From Rhodospirillales bacterium (lineage in GTDB: Bacteria > Pseudomonadota > Alphaproteobacteria > Acetobacterales > Acetobacteraceae): a DNA stretch of 5,498 bases. The position numbers and the translations under genes were made by a program. The stretch spans positions 1 through 5,498 of the forward strand of contig JAGWOU010000165.1 of NCBI GenBank assembly GCA_028870815.1. Reading direction: 5' to 3'. Shown in pieces: positions 1 through 5,406 of this stretch. The notes below the pieces were generated by a model. The model saw nothing but the letters and a program-made list of their open reading frames with translations, was not told the origin of the DNA and searched no databases. How positions within the stretch are numbered: position 1 is the first letter of the stretch; the number at the start of each line of letters is the position of its first letter.

Positions 1-628
1 CCATCAGCAATTGCTTGAATTGCTGCGGGGCCTGGGGCAGGGCGTAGAACTTGCCGGGGTGGTTGCGGGCGGGCACCAGGAAGTCCCGCGCACCTTCGGG
101 GCTGGACGCGGTGAGGATCGGCGTCTGGAATTCGGTGAAGCCGGCTTCGGTCATCCGGCGGCGGAAGCTGGTGATAACCCCGGCGCGCAGCATGATGTTC
201 TTGTGCACCTGCTCGCGGCGCAGATCGAGGAAGCGGTATTTCAGCCGCAGCTCGTCAGGGTAATTCTCGTTGCCCGCCACCTGCATGGGCAGCACGTCGG
301 CGGGGCCTTCCAGCGCCATCTCGGCCACGCGCAGTTCCACATCGCCGGTGGGCAGCTTGGCGTTGGTGGTGCCCTCGGCCCGCGCCACAACCGCGCCTGT
401 TACGGTAATCACCGACTCGACGCGCACAGCCTCCGCCGCCGCGAAGGAGGCCGAGCCAGCCGGGAATACGCATTGGGTGAGGCCGTAATGGTCCCGCAGA
501 TCGATGAATAACAGCCCGCCATGGTCGCGCTTGGCGTGCACCCAGCCGGAAAGCCGGGCCGTCTGGCCGATATTTGCCGCCCGAAGCGCGGCGCAATGAT
601 GGGTGCGGTAGGCGTGAATCTGTTCCAT
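1..628 (-). CDS. aspS: Aspartyl-tRNA synthetase, N-terminal part (runs off the left edge)
   Basis: This is a cytoplasmic class II aminoacyl-tRNA synthetase that charges tRNA with aspartate using ATP. The visible 209 codons, about a third of the usual ~590, cover the N-terminal anticodon-binding OB fold (roughly residues 15-110, with SGWVHAKRDHGGLLFIDLRD at 27-46) and the start of the catalytic domain. The catalytic part includes the family-typical KYRFLDLRR stretch and motif 1 around GFTEFQTPIL. The start ATG at 628-626 is the only usable start codon: the upstream codons in frame contain none, and the protein begins like its homologues (MEQIHAYRTH). No Shine-Dalgarno sequence precedes it; the upstream bases are pyrimidine-rich. 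The DHGG sequence, with His36, matches the AspRS type that also aspartylates tRNA-Asn. The gene is divergent from rnd, and its C-terminal part lies outside the window. Confidence 0.96.
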   Translation of the reverse strand, partial: MEQIHAYRTHHCAALRAANIGQTARLSGWVHAKRDHGGLLFIDLRDHYGLTQCVFPAGSASFAAAEAVRVESVITVTGAVVARAEGTTNAKLPTGDVELRVAEMALEGPADVLPMQVAGNENYPDELRLKYRFLDLRREQVHKNIMLRAGVITSFRRRMTEAGFTEFQTPILTASSPEGARDFLVPARNHPGKFYALPQAPQQFKQLLM

Positions 629-688
629 GCGCGGGAAAGAAACCGGGACCTGCTTCCTGTCAAGCGGCGGCAACGCTATGGGAGGGAC
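629..688. promoter_or_regulatory. Divergent aspS/rnd intergenic region with minus-strand TTGACA -35 box
   Basis: This 60-base gap separates the two start codons. On the minus strand it carries a perfect -35 hexamer TTGACA (663-658). A 17-base spacer follows, then a poor -10 candidate, TCTTTC (640-635), which matches the consensus at only two positions. That geometry puts the expected transcription start at about base 628, the A of the aspS ATG. On the plus strand I see no convincing -35/-10 pair for rnd; its promoter may lie inside the aspS coding region. The -35 call is read directly from the sequence; promoter activity is inferred. Confidence 0.5.
681..686 (+). promoter_or_regulatory. Ribosome binding site of rnd (GGAGGG)
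   Basis: GGAGGG lies directly upstream of the ATG at 689, with only two or three bases between. The match to the Shine-Dalgarno consensus is strong but the spacing is shorter than usual. It supports the ATG at 689 over the in-frame ATG codons further upstream, which lie within the antisense of aspS. Confidence 0.6.
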
Positions 689-1852
689 ATGAACGAAGAC
701 AAGATCGAATTCATTGCCACGGCCGAGGCTTTGGCCGCCCTTTGCGCCCGGTTGGAAGGGGAGGCTTTCGTCACCGTGGACACCGAGTTCATGCGCGAGA
801 AAACCTACTACCCCGAGCTTTGCCTGGTGCAGATCGCCGGTGCCAACGACGTGGCGGTGGTGGATGCGCTGGCTCCGGGCATGGACTTGGCCCCGCTGGG
901 CAGGGTGCTGGCGAAGCCCGAGGTGGTGAAGGTGTTTCACGCCTGCCGCCAGGATGTAGAGATTTTTCTGCTGCTGTTCGACGCGGTGCCGACCCCGCTA
1001 TTCGACACCCAGGTGGCCGCCATGGTGGCAGGGTTCGGGGACCAGGTGGGGTATGACAGCCTGGTGGCGGCCCTTACCGGCGGACATATCGACAAGGCGC
1101 ACCGCTTCTCGGACTGGTCGGCCCGGCCGCTTTCCAAATCGCAGATCAACTACGCCGCCGCCGATGTGACGCATCTGCGCGAGGTGTACGAGAAGCTGCT
1201 GGCCAAGCTGGGTAAGGAAGGCCGGCTGGAATGGCTTGCCGAGGAAATGGCGATCCTCACCCGCCCCGAGACCTACCGAGTGGACCCGGAGCGCGCCTAT
1301 GAGCGCCTGAAAATCCGCTCCAACAATCGCCGCCAGCTCGGGTTGGCGAAAGCCATCGCCGCCTGGCGCGAGCGCGAGGCCCAGCGCATCAACATCCCGC
1401 GCGGGCGCTTGCTGAAGGATGAGCAGATCCCGGAAATCGCCTCATTGGCGCCAGATGATGCCGAAGGCTTAGCCAAGGCGCGGGGCATTTCCGCCGGGTT
1501 CGCCGGTGGCAAATCCGGCGTTTCGCTGCTGGCCGCCATTGCCGAGGCGAAGGCCTTGCCCGAAGCCGAGCTGCCTAAGCCGGAGCGCCAGAGGGACGCG
1601 CCGAAAGCTTCTCCCGCGCTGGTCTCGCTGCTGAAAGTGCTGCTGGCGGCGGCGGCGGAGAAGAATAACGTCGCGGCCCGGCTGGTGGCGAGCGGCGATG
1701 ATATCGAGGCCCTGGCCCTGGACGAAACCGCCCCCAACCCGGTGCTGGAAGGCTGGCGGCGGGAGATGTTCGGGGAGACGGCCTTGCGCCTGATCCGCGG
1801 GCAGATCGCGCTTTCCACGCAGGGCAAGCGGATCAAGATTATTGAATTGTGA
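689..1852 (+). CDS. rnd: Ribonuclease D
   Basis: This is a 3'-to-5' exoribonuclease that trims the 3' ends of tRNA precursors and other small stable RNAs in the cytoplasm. The 387-residue protein has the normal length. The N-terminal DEDDy exonuclease domain (about 5-175) shows all catalytic motifs: Asp31 and Glu33 in VDTEF, Asp89 in FHACRQDVEIF, and Tyr155/Asp159 in YAAAD, which bind the two metal ions. A HRDC RNA-binding domain follows (about 200-285), then a low-complexity Ala/Glu/Pro linker, and a second HRDC-like C-terminal domain (about 300-387). The ATG at 689 has a close GGAGGG upstream, and the protein begins as homologues do. The frame stays open upstream only because it runs antisense to aspS. 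It is the first gene of a three-gene overlapping operon, and its TGA overlaps the next gene's GTG start by 4 bases. The pairing with aspS places two tRNA-related genes back to back. Confidence 0.96.
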   Translation: MNEDKIEFIATAEALAALCARLEGEAFVTVDTEFMREKTYYPELCLVQIAGANDVAVVDALAPGMDLAPLGRVLAKPEVVKVFHACRQDVEIFLLLFDAVPTPLFDTQVAAMVAGFGDQVGYDSLVAALTGGHIDKAHRFSDWSARPLSKSQINYAAADVTHLREVYEKLLAKLGKEGRLEWLAEEMAILTRPETYRVDPERAYERLKIRSNNRRQLGLAKAIAAWREREAQRINIPRGRLLKDEQIPEIASLAPDDAEGLAKARGISAGFAGGKSGVSLLAAIAEAKALPEAELPKPERQRDAPKASPALVSLLKVLLAAAAEKNNVAARLVASGDDIEALALDETAPNPVLEGWRREMFGETALRLIRGQIALSTQGKRIKIIEL

Positions 1853-2199
1853 GTAGGCTCGCTGCCTTCGACAAATTCTGCGCCAGGCTGCCCGGCAGCC
1901 ATATGGTGGTGCAGTGGGGCGGCAGCCATGTGCATAAGGTGGGGCCGAAAATGTTCGCGGTGGGTGGCGGTTTCCCGGGCGAGGATTCCTTTGTATTTAA
2001 GGCCACGCCGCTGGCTTTTCAGATGCTACGCGAACAGGGGTTGGCCACGCGTGCCCCTTATTTGCCGCGCGGCAATTGGCTGCGGGTTGAGGGTGGGGCG
2101 ATGAGCGGCAAGGATCTCTTCGCCCATATCGAGCAATCCTACCAGATGATCGCGGCCACCCTCACCAAGGCCGAACAGGCACGGCTCGGCCTTGGCTGA
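1849..2199 (+). CDS. MmcQ/YjbR family protein
   Basis: This is a 116-residue protein of the MmcQ/YjbR family, small single-domain proteins often annotated as DNA-binding on structural grounds; their cellular role is not established. The family pattern is clear: an N-terminal helix with FDKFCARLPG (7-16), the core VQWGGSHVHKVGPKMFAVGG (21-40), FKATPLAFQMLREQ (50-63), APYLPRGNWLRVE (69-81), and a C-terminal helical part ending in LTKAEQARLGLG. The length is typical. The start is GTG at 1849: an in-frame TGA at 1843-1845 rules out anything further upstream, and the next Met (residue 19) would remove conserved sequence. There is no good ribosome binding site. The GTGA junction with rnd suggests that ribosomes ending rnd restart here. 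The family assignment is strong; any link to RNA or DNA metabolism is only inferred from the operon. Confidence 0.9.
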   Translation: MSRLAAFDKFCARLPGSHMVVQWGGSHVHKVGPKMFAVGGGFPGEDSFVFKATPLAFQMLREQGLATRAPYLPRGNWLRVEGGAMSGKDLFAHIEQSYQMIAATLTKAEQARLGLG

Positions 2200-2647
2200 G
2201 CTGCGCCCCGCTTGCCCTGGCGAGGGGCAGGCCCTCTATGACATTACTAAAGCCGCTATCGAGTCCGGTGCCGCCGGGCATTACAGCCAGGCGCAGATCG
2301 CCGGATGGATGAACGGGCGGGACGGTGCCTATTACGAGGCACTGATCGCGGCGGGTTTCATCATCGTGGCGGCCGACGGGGTATTGCTGGGCTATGTGGA
2401 GGCCGGGCCGGGCGAGATCACCAGGCTGTTCATACGCCCGGACGCGGTGGGGCGGGGGCTGGGGCGGCGCCTGCTGGAACGCGGCATCGCTATGGCCGGA
2501 CAGGGCGAAATCCGGCTGAACGCCACCCTCAACGCCGCCGGATTTTACGAGCATTGCGGCTTCATCCCGTTCGGGCGGGAGATGTATTTCCATGATGGCA
2601 GCGATGAGCCGGTGGAGATTGTGAAGATGGTCCTCCACCGGTGCTGA
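2192..2647 (+). CDS. GNAT family N-acetyltransferase (YafP-like)
   Basis: This is a 151-residue member of the GNAT superfamily, which transfers an acetyl group from acetyl-CoA to an amine; the substrate is unknown. It starts with the usual beta strand (LRPA, 4-7). Next come the HYSQAQIAGW segment (30-39), resembling the HYSPQQISAW segment of YafP-like proteins, and the central strands (FIIVAADGVLLGYVEA, 56-71). The acetyl-CoA pyrophosphate loop follows, LFIRPDAVGRGLGRRLLERG (79-98), with G89-x-G91. The first position of the Q/R-x-x-G-x-G motif is Val86 instead of Gln/Arg. Motif B, LNAAGFYEHCGF (113-124), follows. The start is TTG at 2192: the frame opens after a TGA at 2147-2149 and offers no ATG or GTG before the first beta strand. 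It overlaps the MmcQ/YjbR-family gene by 8 bases and lacks a clear ribosome binding site, so coupling is likely. Val86 may be a harmless variation. Confidence 0.9.
   Translation: MAELRPACPGEGQALYDITKAAIESGAAGHYSQAQIAGWMNGRDGAYYEALIAAGFIIVAADGVLLGYVEAGPGEITRLFIRPDAVGRGLGRRLLERGIAMAGQGEIRLNATLNAAGFYEHCGFIPFGREMYFHDGSDEPVEIVKMVLHRC
2609..2641. repeat. 9-bp perfect inverted repeat at the 3' end of the acetyltransferase gene
   Basis: CCGGTGGAG (2609-2617) and CTCCACCGG (2633-2641) are exact reverse complements separated by 15 bases. In RNA they would form a 9-bp GC-rich stem ending three bases before the TGA. No run of T follows on either strand, so it does not meet the classical intrinsic terminator description. 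It could protect the mRNA 3' end or help end transcription between the converging acetyltransferase and SDR genes. It could also be a by-product of coding sequence. Confidence 0.45.
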
Positions 2648-2652
2648 CGCGT

Positions 2653-3414
2653 TTAGATAAACATCCCGCCCGAAACCTCGATCCGCTGTGCATTCACCCA
2701 GTGATTGGCATCCGAGAGCAGAGACGCGATCATTGGGCCGATATCATCCGCCTGCCCATGGCGGCCAAGGGCGGTGAACTGCGCGACGATCTTCTGCAAT
2801 TCCGAACTGTTGCGCAGGCGGCCATTGCCGAAATCCGTCTCCACGGCGCCGGGGGCCACTGTGTTCACGTTAATGCCGCGCGCGCCGCATTCCTTTGCCA
2901 GCACGCGGGTGAACACCTCAATCGCCCCTTTGGTCATTGCGTAAACCGAGGTGTTCGGCATGGAAAACCGCGCCAGACCGCTGGAGATGTTCACGATGCT
3001 GCCGCCATCCGCGATTATCGGCAGCAGCGCCTGGGTGAGAAAGAACACGCCCTTCACGTTGAGGTTCATCAGCGCGTCGTACTCGGCCTCGGTAAAGTCG
3101 CTGATCGGCGTATGGGTGCCGATGCCCGCATTATTCACCAGATAATCGAAATTCCCCCGGCCCCATGTAGCCAGGAGCTGCCCCTTCAGCATCGTGGCGA
3201 AGGCAGGGAACAACGCGATGTTGCTGCTATCAAGCTGCATTGAAACGGCCTTGCCGCCCAGCGCCTCGACCTCCGCGACCACCTCCTGCGCCGCATCCTC
3301 CCGCGAATGATATGTAAACACCACGCCCACGCCCTTTTTGGCGAGGCTGATGGCGGTGCTGCGGCCCAGTCCACGGCTGCCGCCGGTTACTAATGCGATT
3401 TTCTGCTGATCCAT
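2653..3414 (-). CDS. SDR family NAD(P)-dependent oxidoreductase
   Basis: This is a classical short-chain dehydrogenase/reductase with a single Rossmann domain, reducing a carbonyl or oxidising an alcohol with NAD(P)(H); the substrate cannot be read from sequence. The 253-residue length is typical. The cofactor motif TGGSRGLG spans 10-17, and Arg14 suggests NADP(H). NNAG is at 94-97. The catalytic set is Asn119, Ser145, Tyr158 and Lys162 (YxxxK). The APGAVETDF segment follows. The start is ATG at 3414, eight bases after AAGGAG; a GTG at 3441 in the same frame has no such site and would add nine non-homologous residues. The gene is divergent from a LysR-type regulator gene, a common arrangement for regulator and target, so control by that protein is likely. 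Its TAA lies 5 bases from the stop of the converging acetyltransferase gene. Confidence 0.95.
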   Translation of the reverse strand: MDQQKIALVTGGSRGLGRSTAISLAKKGVGVVFTYHSREDAAQEVVAEVEALGGKAVSMQLDSSNIALFPAFATMLKGQLLATWGRGNFDYLVNNAGIGTHTPISDFTEAEYDALMNLNVKGVFFLTQALLPIIADGGSIVNISSGLARFSMPNTSVYAMTKGAIEVFTRVLAKECGARGINVNTVAPGAVETDFGNGRLRNSSELQKIVAQFTALGRHGQADDIGPMIASLLSDANHWVNAQRIEVSGGMFI

Positions 3415-3422
3415 GTCGGATG

Positions 3423-3428
3423 CTCCTT
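3423..3428 (-). promoter_or_regulatory. Ribosome binding site of the SDR gene (AAGGAG)
   Basis: On the minus strand AAGGAG lies eight bases upstream of the ATG at 3414. This decides the start in favour of MDQQKIALVTGG rather than the upstream GTG at 3441. Confidence 0.85.
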
Positions 3429-3478
3429 GAAACGAACGCACCCCACTTAGCGCTTCTCCGGAACCTCATCATCGCCTG

Positions 3479-3504
3479 ATATTTGCCAATACTATTTCAA
3501 ATAT
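3479..3504. promoter_or_regulatory. Candidate LysR operator: ATATTTG-N12-CAAATAT
   Basis: Seven bases at 3479-3485 are the exact reverse complement of 3498-3504, with a 12-base spacer. The repeat ends 15 bases before the LysR start codon and 65 bases upstream of the SDR start. LysR-type proteins bind dyads of this scale in the gap between their own gene and a divergent target. At this position it could repress the regulator gene and activate the SDR gene. The dyad is seen directly; its function is inferred. Confidence 0.5.
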
Positions 3505-3519
3505 GCGAACAATCAGCCG

Positions 3520-4413
3520 ATGGACACGCTTAACACGATGCGATTGTTCGCCAGAATAGTAGAGCGGCGCAATTTTGGCGCGGCGGCGGCGGATCTCGGC
3601 CTGCCGCGTTCCACCGCCACCAGCGTCATCAAACAGATGGAGGCACGCCTGGGCAGAAAGCTGCTCATCCGCAGCACGCGCCATGTGGCGCCGACGCCGG
3701 AAGGCGAGGCCTATTACGAAAGATGTACCGCCATCCTCGCGGATATCGAAGACGCCGAGTATGCGGTCTCCAGCAACGAGGTGCGTGGCCTGTTGCGGGT
3801 GGATATGCACGGCTACTTGGCACGCTCGATTCTGATTCCCGCATTGCCCGGCTTTCTGGCCCGGCATCCGCAATTGCGGATGCATGTCGGGGATGGCGAC
3901 AGGCTGGTGGATCTGGTGCGCGAGGGGGTGGATTGCGTCATCCGCTCCGGCGAACTCGCGGAAAGCGACATGATTGCCCGCCGCCTCGGCAGTGTTCAGG
4001 AAATCACCTGCGCCAGCCCTGACTATCTTAGCCTGCACGGCACCCCGATGACGCCGGATGACCTCGGAGGCCATTTTATGGTGGGGTTCGTGTCCTCCCG
4101 CACCGGGCAGGCTTTGCCATTGGAATTTATCGAGAATGGGAGGGTCCGGGAAATAACCTTGCCTTGCCGCGTCAGCGCCTCGAATTCTGAAACAACCGCC
4201 GTGCTGGCCATTGCCGGATACGGGTTGATACAGGCGCCACGCCACCGGCTGCAACGCGAAGTCACCGCCGGGCGGCTGGTGGAGGTGCTGGCGGATTACC
4301 CGCTAACCCCCATGCCGGTCTCGCTGCTCTACCCCCGCAACCGGCATCCGTCCCCACGCCTGCGCGCCTTCATAGATTGGGCTGTGGAGATTGTGAGCCC
4401 GCATCTGGATTGA
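3520..4413 (+). CDS. LysR-type transcriptional regulator (CrgA/DmlR-like)
   Basis: This is a 297-residue LysR-type DNA-binding regulator of normal length. The N-terminal winged helix-turn-helix (about 1-62) has FGAAAADLGLPRSTATSVIK at 19-38, then MEARLGRKLLIRSTR (40-54) and APTPEGEAYYE. A linker helix follows, and from about residue 90 the two-lobed substrate-binding-like effector domain. That domain carries the subgroup's characteristic segments: GVDCVIRSGEL, ITCASPDYL, SSRTGQALPLEF, GRLVEVL and PVSLLYPRNRHPSPRLRAFIDW. The ATG at 3520 gives the standard N-terminus (MDTLNTMRLFARIVE). No clear ribosome binding site precedes it, so translation may be weak. The divergent SDR gene is its probable target. 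The last 14 codons overlap the converging LysR gene. The inducer is unknown. Confidence 0.94.
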   Translation: MDTLNTMRLFARIVERRNFGAAAADLGLPRSTATSVIKQMEARLGRKLLIRSTRHVAPTPEGEAYYERCTAILADIEDAEYAVSSNEVRGLLRVDMHGYLARSILIPALPGFLARHPQLRMHVGDGDRLVDLVREGVDCVIRSGELAESDMIARRLGSVQEITCASPDYLSLHGTPMTPDDLGGHFMVGFVSSRTGQALPLEFIENGRVREITLPCRVSASNSETTAVLAIAGYGLIQAPRHRLQREVTAGRLVEVLADYPLTPMPVSLLYPRNRHPSPRLRAFIDWAVEIVSPHLD

Positions 4414-5299
4414 TCCCGGCCATCCCCACCATCAGCCAGCCCGCGAATGTCTCCGCCGCGGGGCTTAGCCGTGCAAAATCCGGCGCCACCAGCCAATAGG
4501 CGCCGCAGGGGATGGAGGTTGCAAAAGGCTGCACCAGATCGCCGGTGCGCAGCATGTCCTCCACCAGCACATTATCGCCCAACGCCACGCCATGGCCGCG
4601 CGCGGCGGCGTCCAACGCCAGGGAGGTACCGGCGAAAAGCGGGCCCGGCTGCGGCGGCACATCCGGCAGCCCCGCCGCCACGAACCATTGCTGCCAATAG
4701 CTGCGCTTTTCCTCGTGCAGCAGCGTGTGTTCCAGCAGACCGGCGGGGGTAAGCGGCGCCGCGCCAGGCTCCAGCAGGTCGGGCGAAAGAACCGGGGACA
4801 TCACGGCCTTGGTGAGGAGTTTGGCCTGCATGCGCGGCCAGGAACTCGCGGAGCCGCTCCAGCGTATGCCGATCTCCGCCTCGCCCGCGCGGAATTCGAT
4901 CATCCGTGCCTCGGAGACGATCATCACCTCGATATCCGGGTAGGTTTCGCGGAAGCGGTTCAGGCGCGGTACCAGCCAGCAGGCGGCGAAGGAGGGTTCG
5001 ACGCTGATGCGTACCGGCTTGTCCGGCGGGGCGGCGCGGATTTCCTCAAGGACACGGGACATATTGTCGAAACTATCGGTCAGCAGGCCCAACAGCGCCT
5101 GGCCGCGTTCCGTTAGCGTCACTTGCCGGTGGCGGCGCAGGAAAAGGTCATGCCCCAGTATTTCCTCCAGCTCCCTGATCTGCCGGGAGATCGCGGCTTG
5201 GGAGACGAACAGCTCCTCCGCCGCCAGGGTGAAGCTCTGGTGGCGGCCAGCGGCCTCGAAACTGCGTAAGGCGGTGAGGGGCAGGCGTCCGCGCTTCAT
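4370..5299 (-). CDS. LysR-type transcriptional regulator (GcvA-like)
   Basis: This is a 309-residue LysR-type regulator of the GcvA-like subgroup. The helix-turn-helix domain begins with LPLTALRSFEAAGRHQSFTL (6-25), followed by AAEELFVSQAAISRQIRELE (26-45) and LFLRRHRQVTLTERG (52-66). The effector domain starts near residue 93 (KPVRISVEPSFAACWLVPRL) and includes the GcvA-type FRAGEAEIGIRW and AAARGHGVALGDNVLVEDML segments. The start is ATG at 5299, with GAGG seven bases upstream; a GTG immediately before it (5302) is possible but would be only four bases from that site. The final 14 or so residues (ending SQSPQPNL) extend past the conserved FAGWL region and are encoded opposite the end of the other LysR gene. 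The likely target is the divergent gene starting at 5407. Despite the GcvA resemblance, nothing here links it to glycine cleavage. Confidence 0.94.
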   Translation of the reverse strand: MKRGRLPLTALRSFEAAGRHQSFTLAAEELFVSQAAISRQIRELEEILGHDLFLRRHRQVTLTERGQALLGLLTDSFDNMSRVLEEIRAAPPDKPVRISVEPSFAACWLVPRLNRFRETYPDIEVMIVSEARMIEFRAGEAEIGIRWSGSASSWPRMQAKLLTKAVMSPVLSPDLLEPGAAPLTPAGLLEHTLLHEEKRSYWQQWFVAAGLPDVPPQPGPLFAGTSLALDAAARGHGVALGDNVLVEDMLRTGDLVQPFATSIPCGAYWLVAPDFARLSPAAETFAGWLMVGMAGINPDAGSQSPQPNL

Positions 5300-5406
5300 C
5301 ACATAACCTCAAGTCATCTGACGCGGACGATATACTCGTTTGAGGCGCGTGCCTATCCGGCGCTACTTACGCCCCGTTGAACAAGCATTGAATAGGAGAT
5401 TTTAAA
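5300..5406. promoter_or_regulatory. Divergent control region between the GcvA-like gene and the rightmost gene
   Basis: This 107-base gap contains the GAGG ribosome binding site of the LysR gene (5310-5307 on the minus strand) and, for the rightward gene, a -10 candidate TATACT at 5331-5336 that matches the consensus at five of six positions but lacks a good -35. CCTCAA (5307-5312) and TTGAGG (5340-5345) are perfect 6-base inverted arms flanking that -10. Within the left arm region, TCA-N7-TGA (5309-5321) fits the T-N11-A pattern of LysR boxes. A weak -35 with a nearby LysR-type site fits an activated promoter, but this is inference. Confidence 0.45.
5394..5398 (+). promoter_or_regulatory. 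Ribosome binding site of the rightmost gene (AGGAG)
   Basis: AGGAG lies eight bases upstream of the ATG at 5407, separated by an A/T-rich spacer (ATTTTAAA). Both strength and spacing are near ideal, which is the main reason to believe the short reading frame that follows is a real gene. Confidence 0.75.

Larger units (their letters stand above)
3415..3519. promoter_or_regulatory. Shared control region of the SDR and LysR genes
   Basis: These 105 bases separate the two divergent start codons and must hold both promoters. The left part carries the AAGGAG ribosome binding site of the SDR gene (3423-3428). The right part is an AT-rich island in otherwise GC-rich DNA, with TTGGCA and TTGAAA hexamers on the minus strand (3489-3484 and 3500-3495) and TTGCCA on the plus strand (3483-3488) as -35-like boxes. 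None has a good -10 at 16-18 bases, which fits promoters that need an activator. No Shine-Dalgarno sequence is visible before the LysR ATG. Confidence 0.6.

Noticed and set aside
11..511. 166-codon plus-strand open frame over the aspS region
   Set aside because: It is the antisense of aspS, whose translation shows clear family motifs; long antisense frames are expected in GC-rich coding DNA.
521..688. In-frame N-terminal extension of rnd from the ATG at 521
   Set aside because: It would run antisense through the start of aspS, has no homologous character, and the ATG at 689 has its own GGAGGG site.
1297..1935. 212-codon minus-strand open frame opposite rnd
   Set aside because: It is a shadow of the rnd and MmcQ/YjbR-family coding frames, with a serine- and alanine-rich translation and no recognisable domain.
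689..2647. The rnd-MmcQ/YjbR-GNAT set as a toxin-antitoxin or defence system
   Set aside because: The acetyltransferase does not look like a TacT-type toxin, the MmcQ/YjbR-family protein is not a known antitoxin, and rnd is a housekeeping gene; operon structure alone does not support it.
2641..3243. 200-codon plus-strand open frame opposite the SDR gene
   Set aside because: The SDR translation carries every catalytic motif on the other strand; this frame shows none of any family.
3469..4254. 261-codon minus-strand open frame opposite the first LysR gene
   Set aside because: Its translation is His/Gln/Arg-rich and lacks domain structure, while the plus strand encodes an intact LysR protein.
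4379..4400. Short stem GGGCT-N12-AGCCC in the LysR overlap as a terminator
   Set aside because: The arms are only 5 bp with a 12-base loop and no T-run, too weak to call.
4592..5116. 174-codon plus-strand open frame opposite the GcvA-like gene
   Set aside because: It is an antisense shadow of an intact LysR gene, without its own ribosome binding site or recognisable domain.
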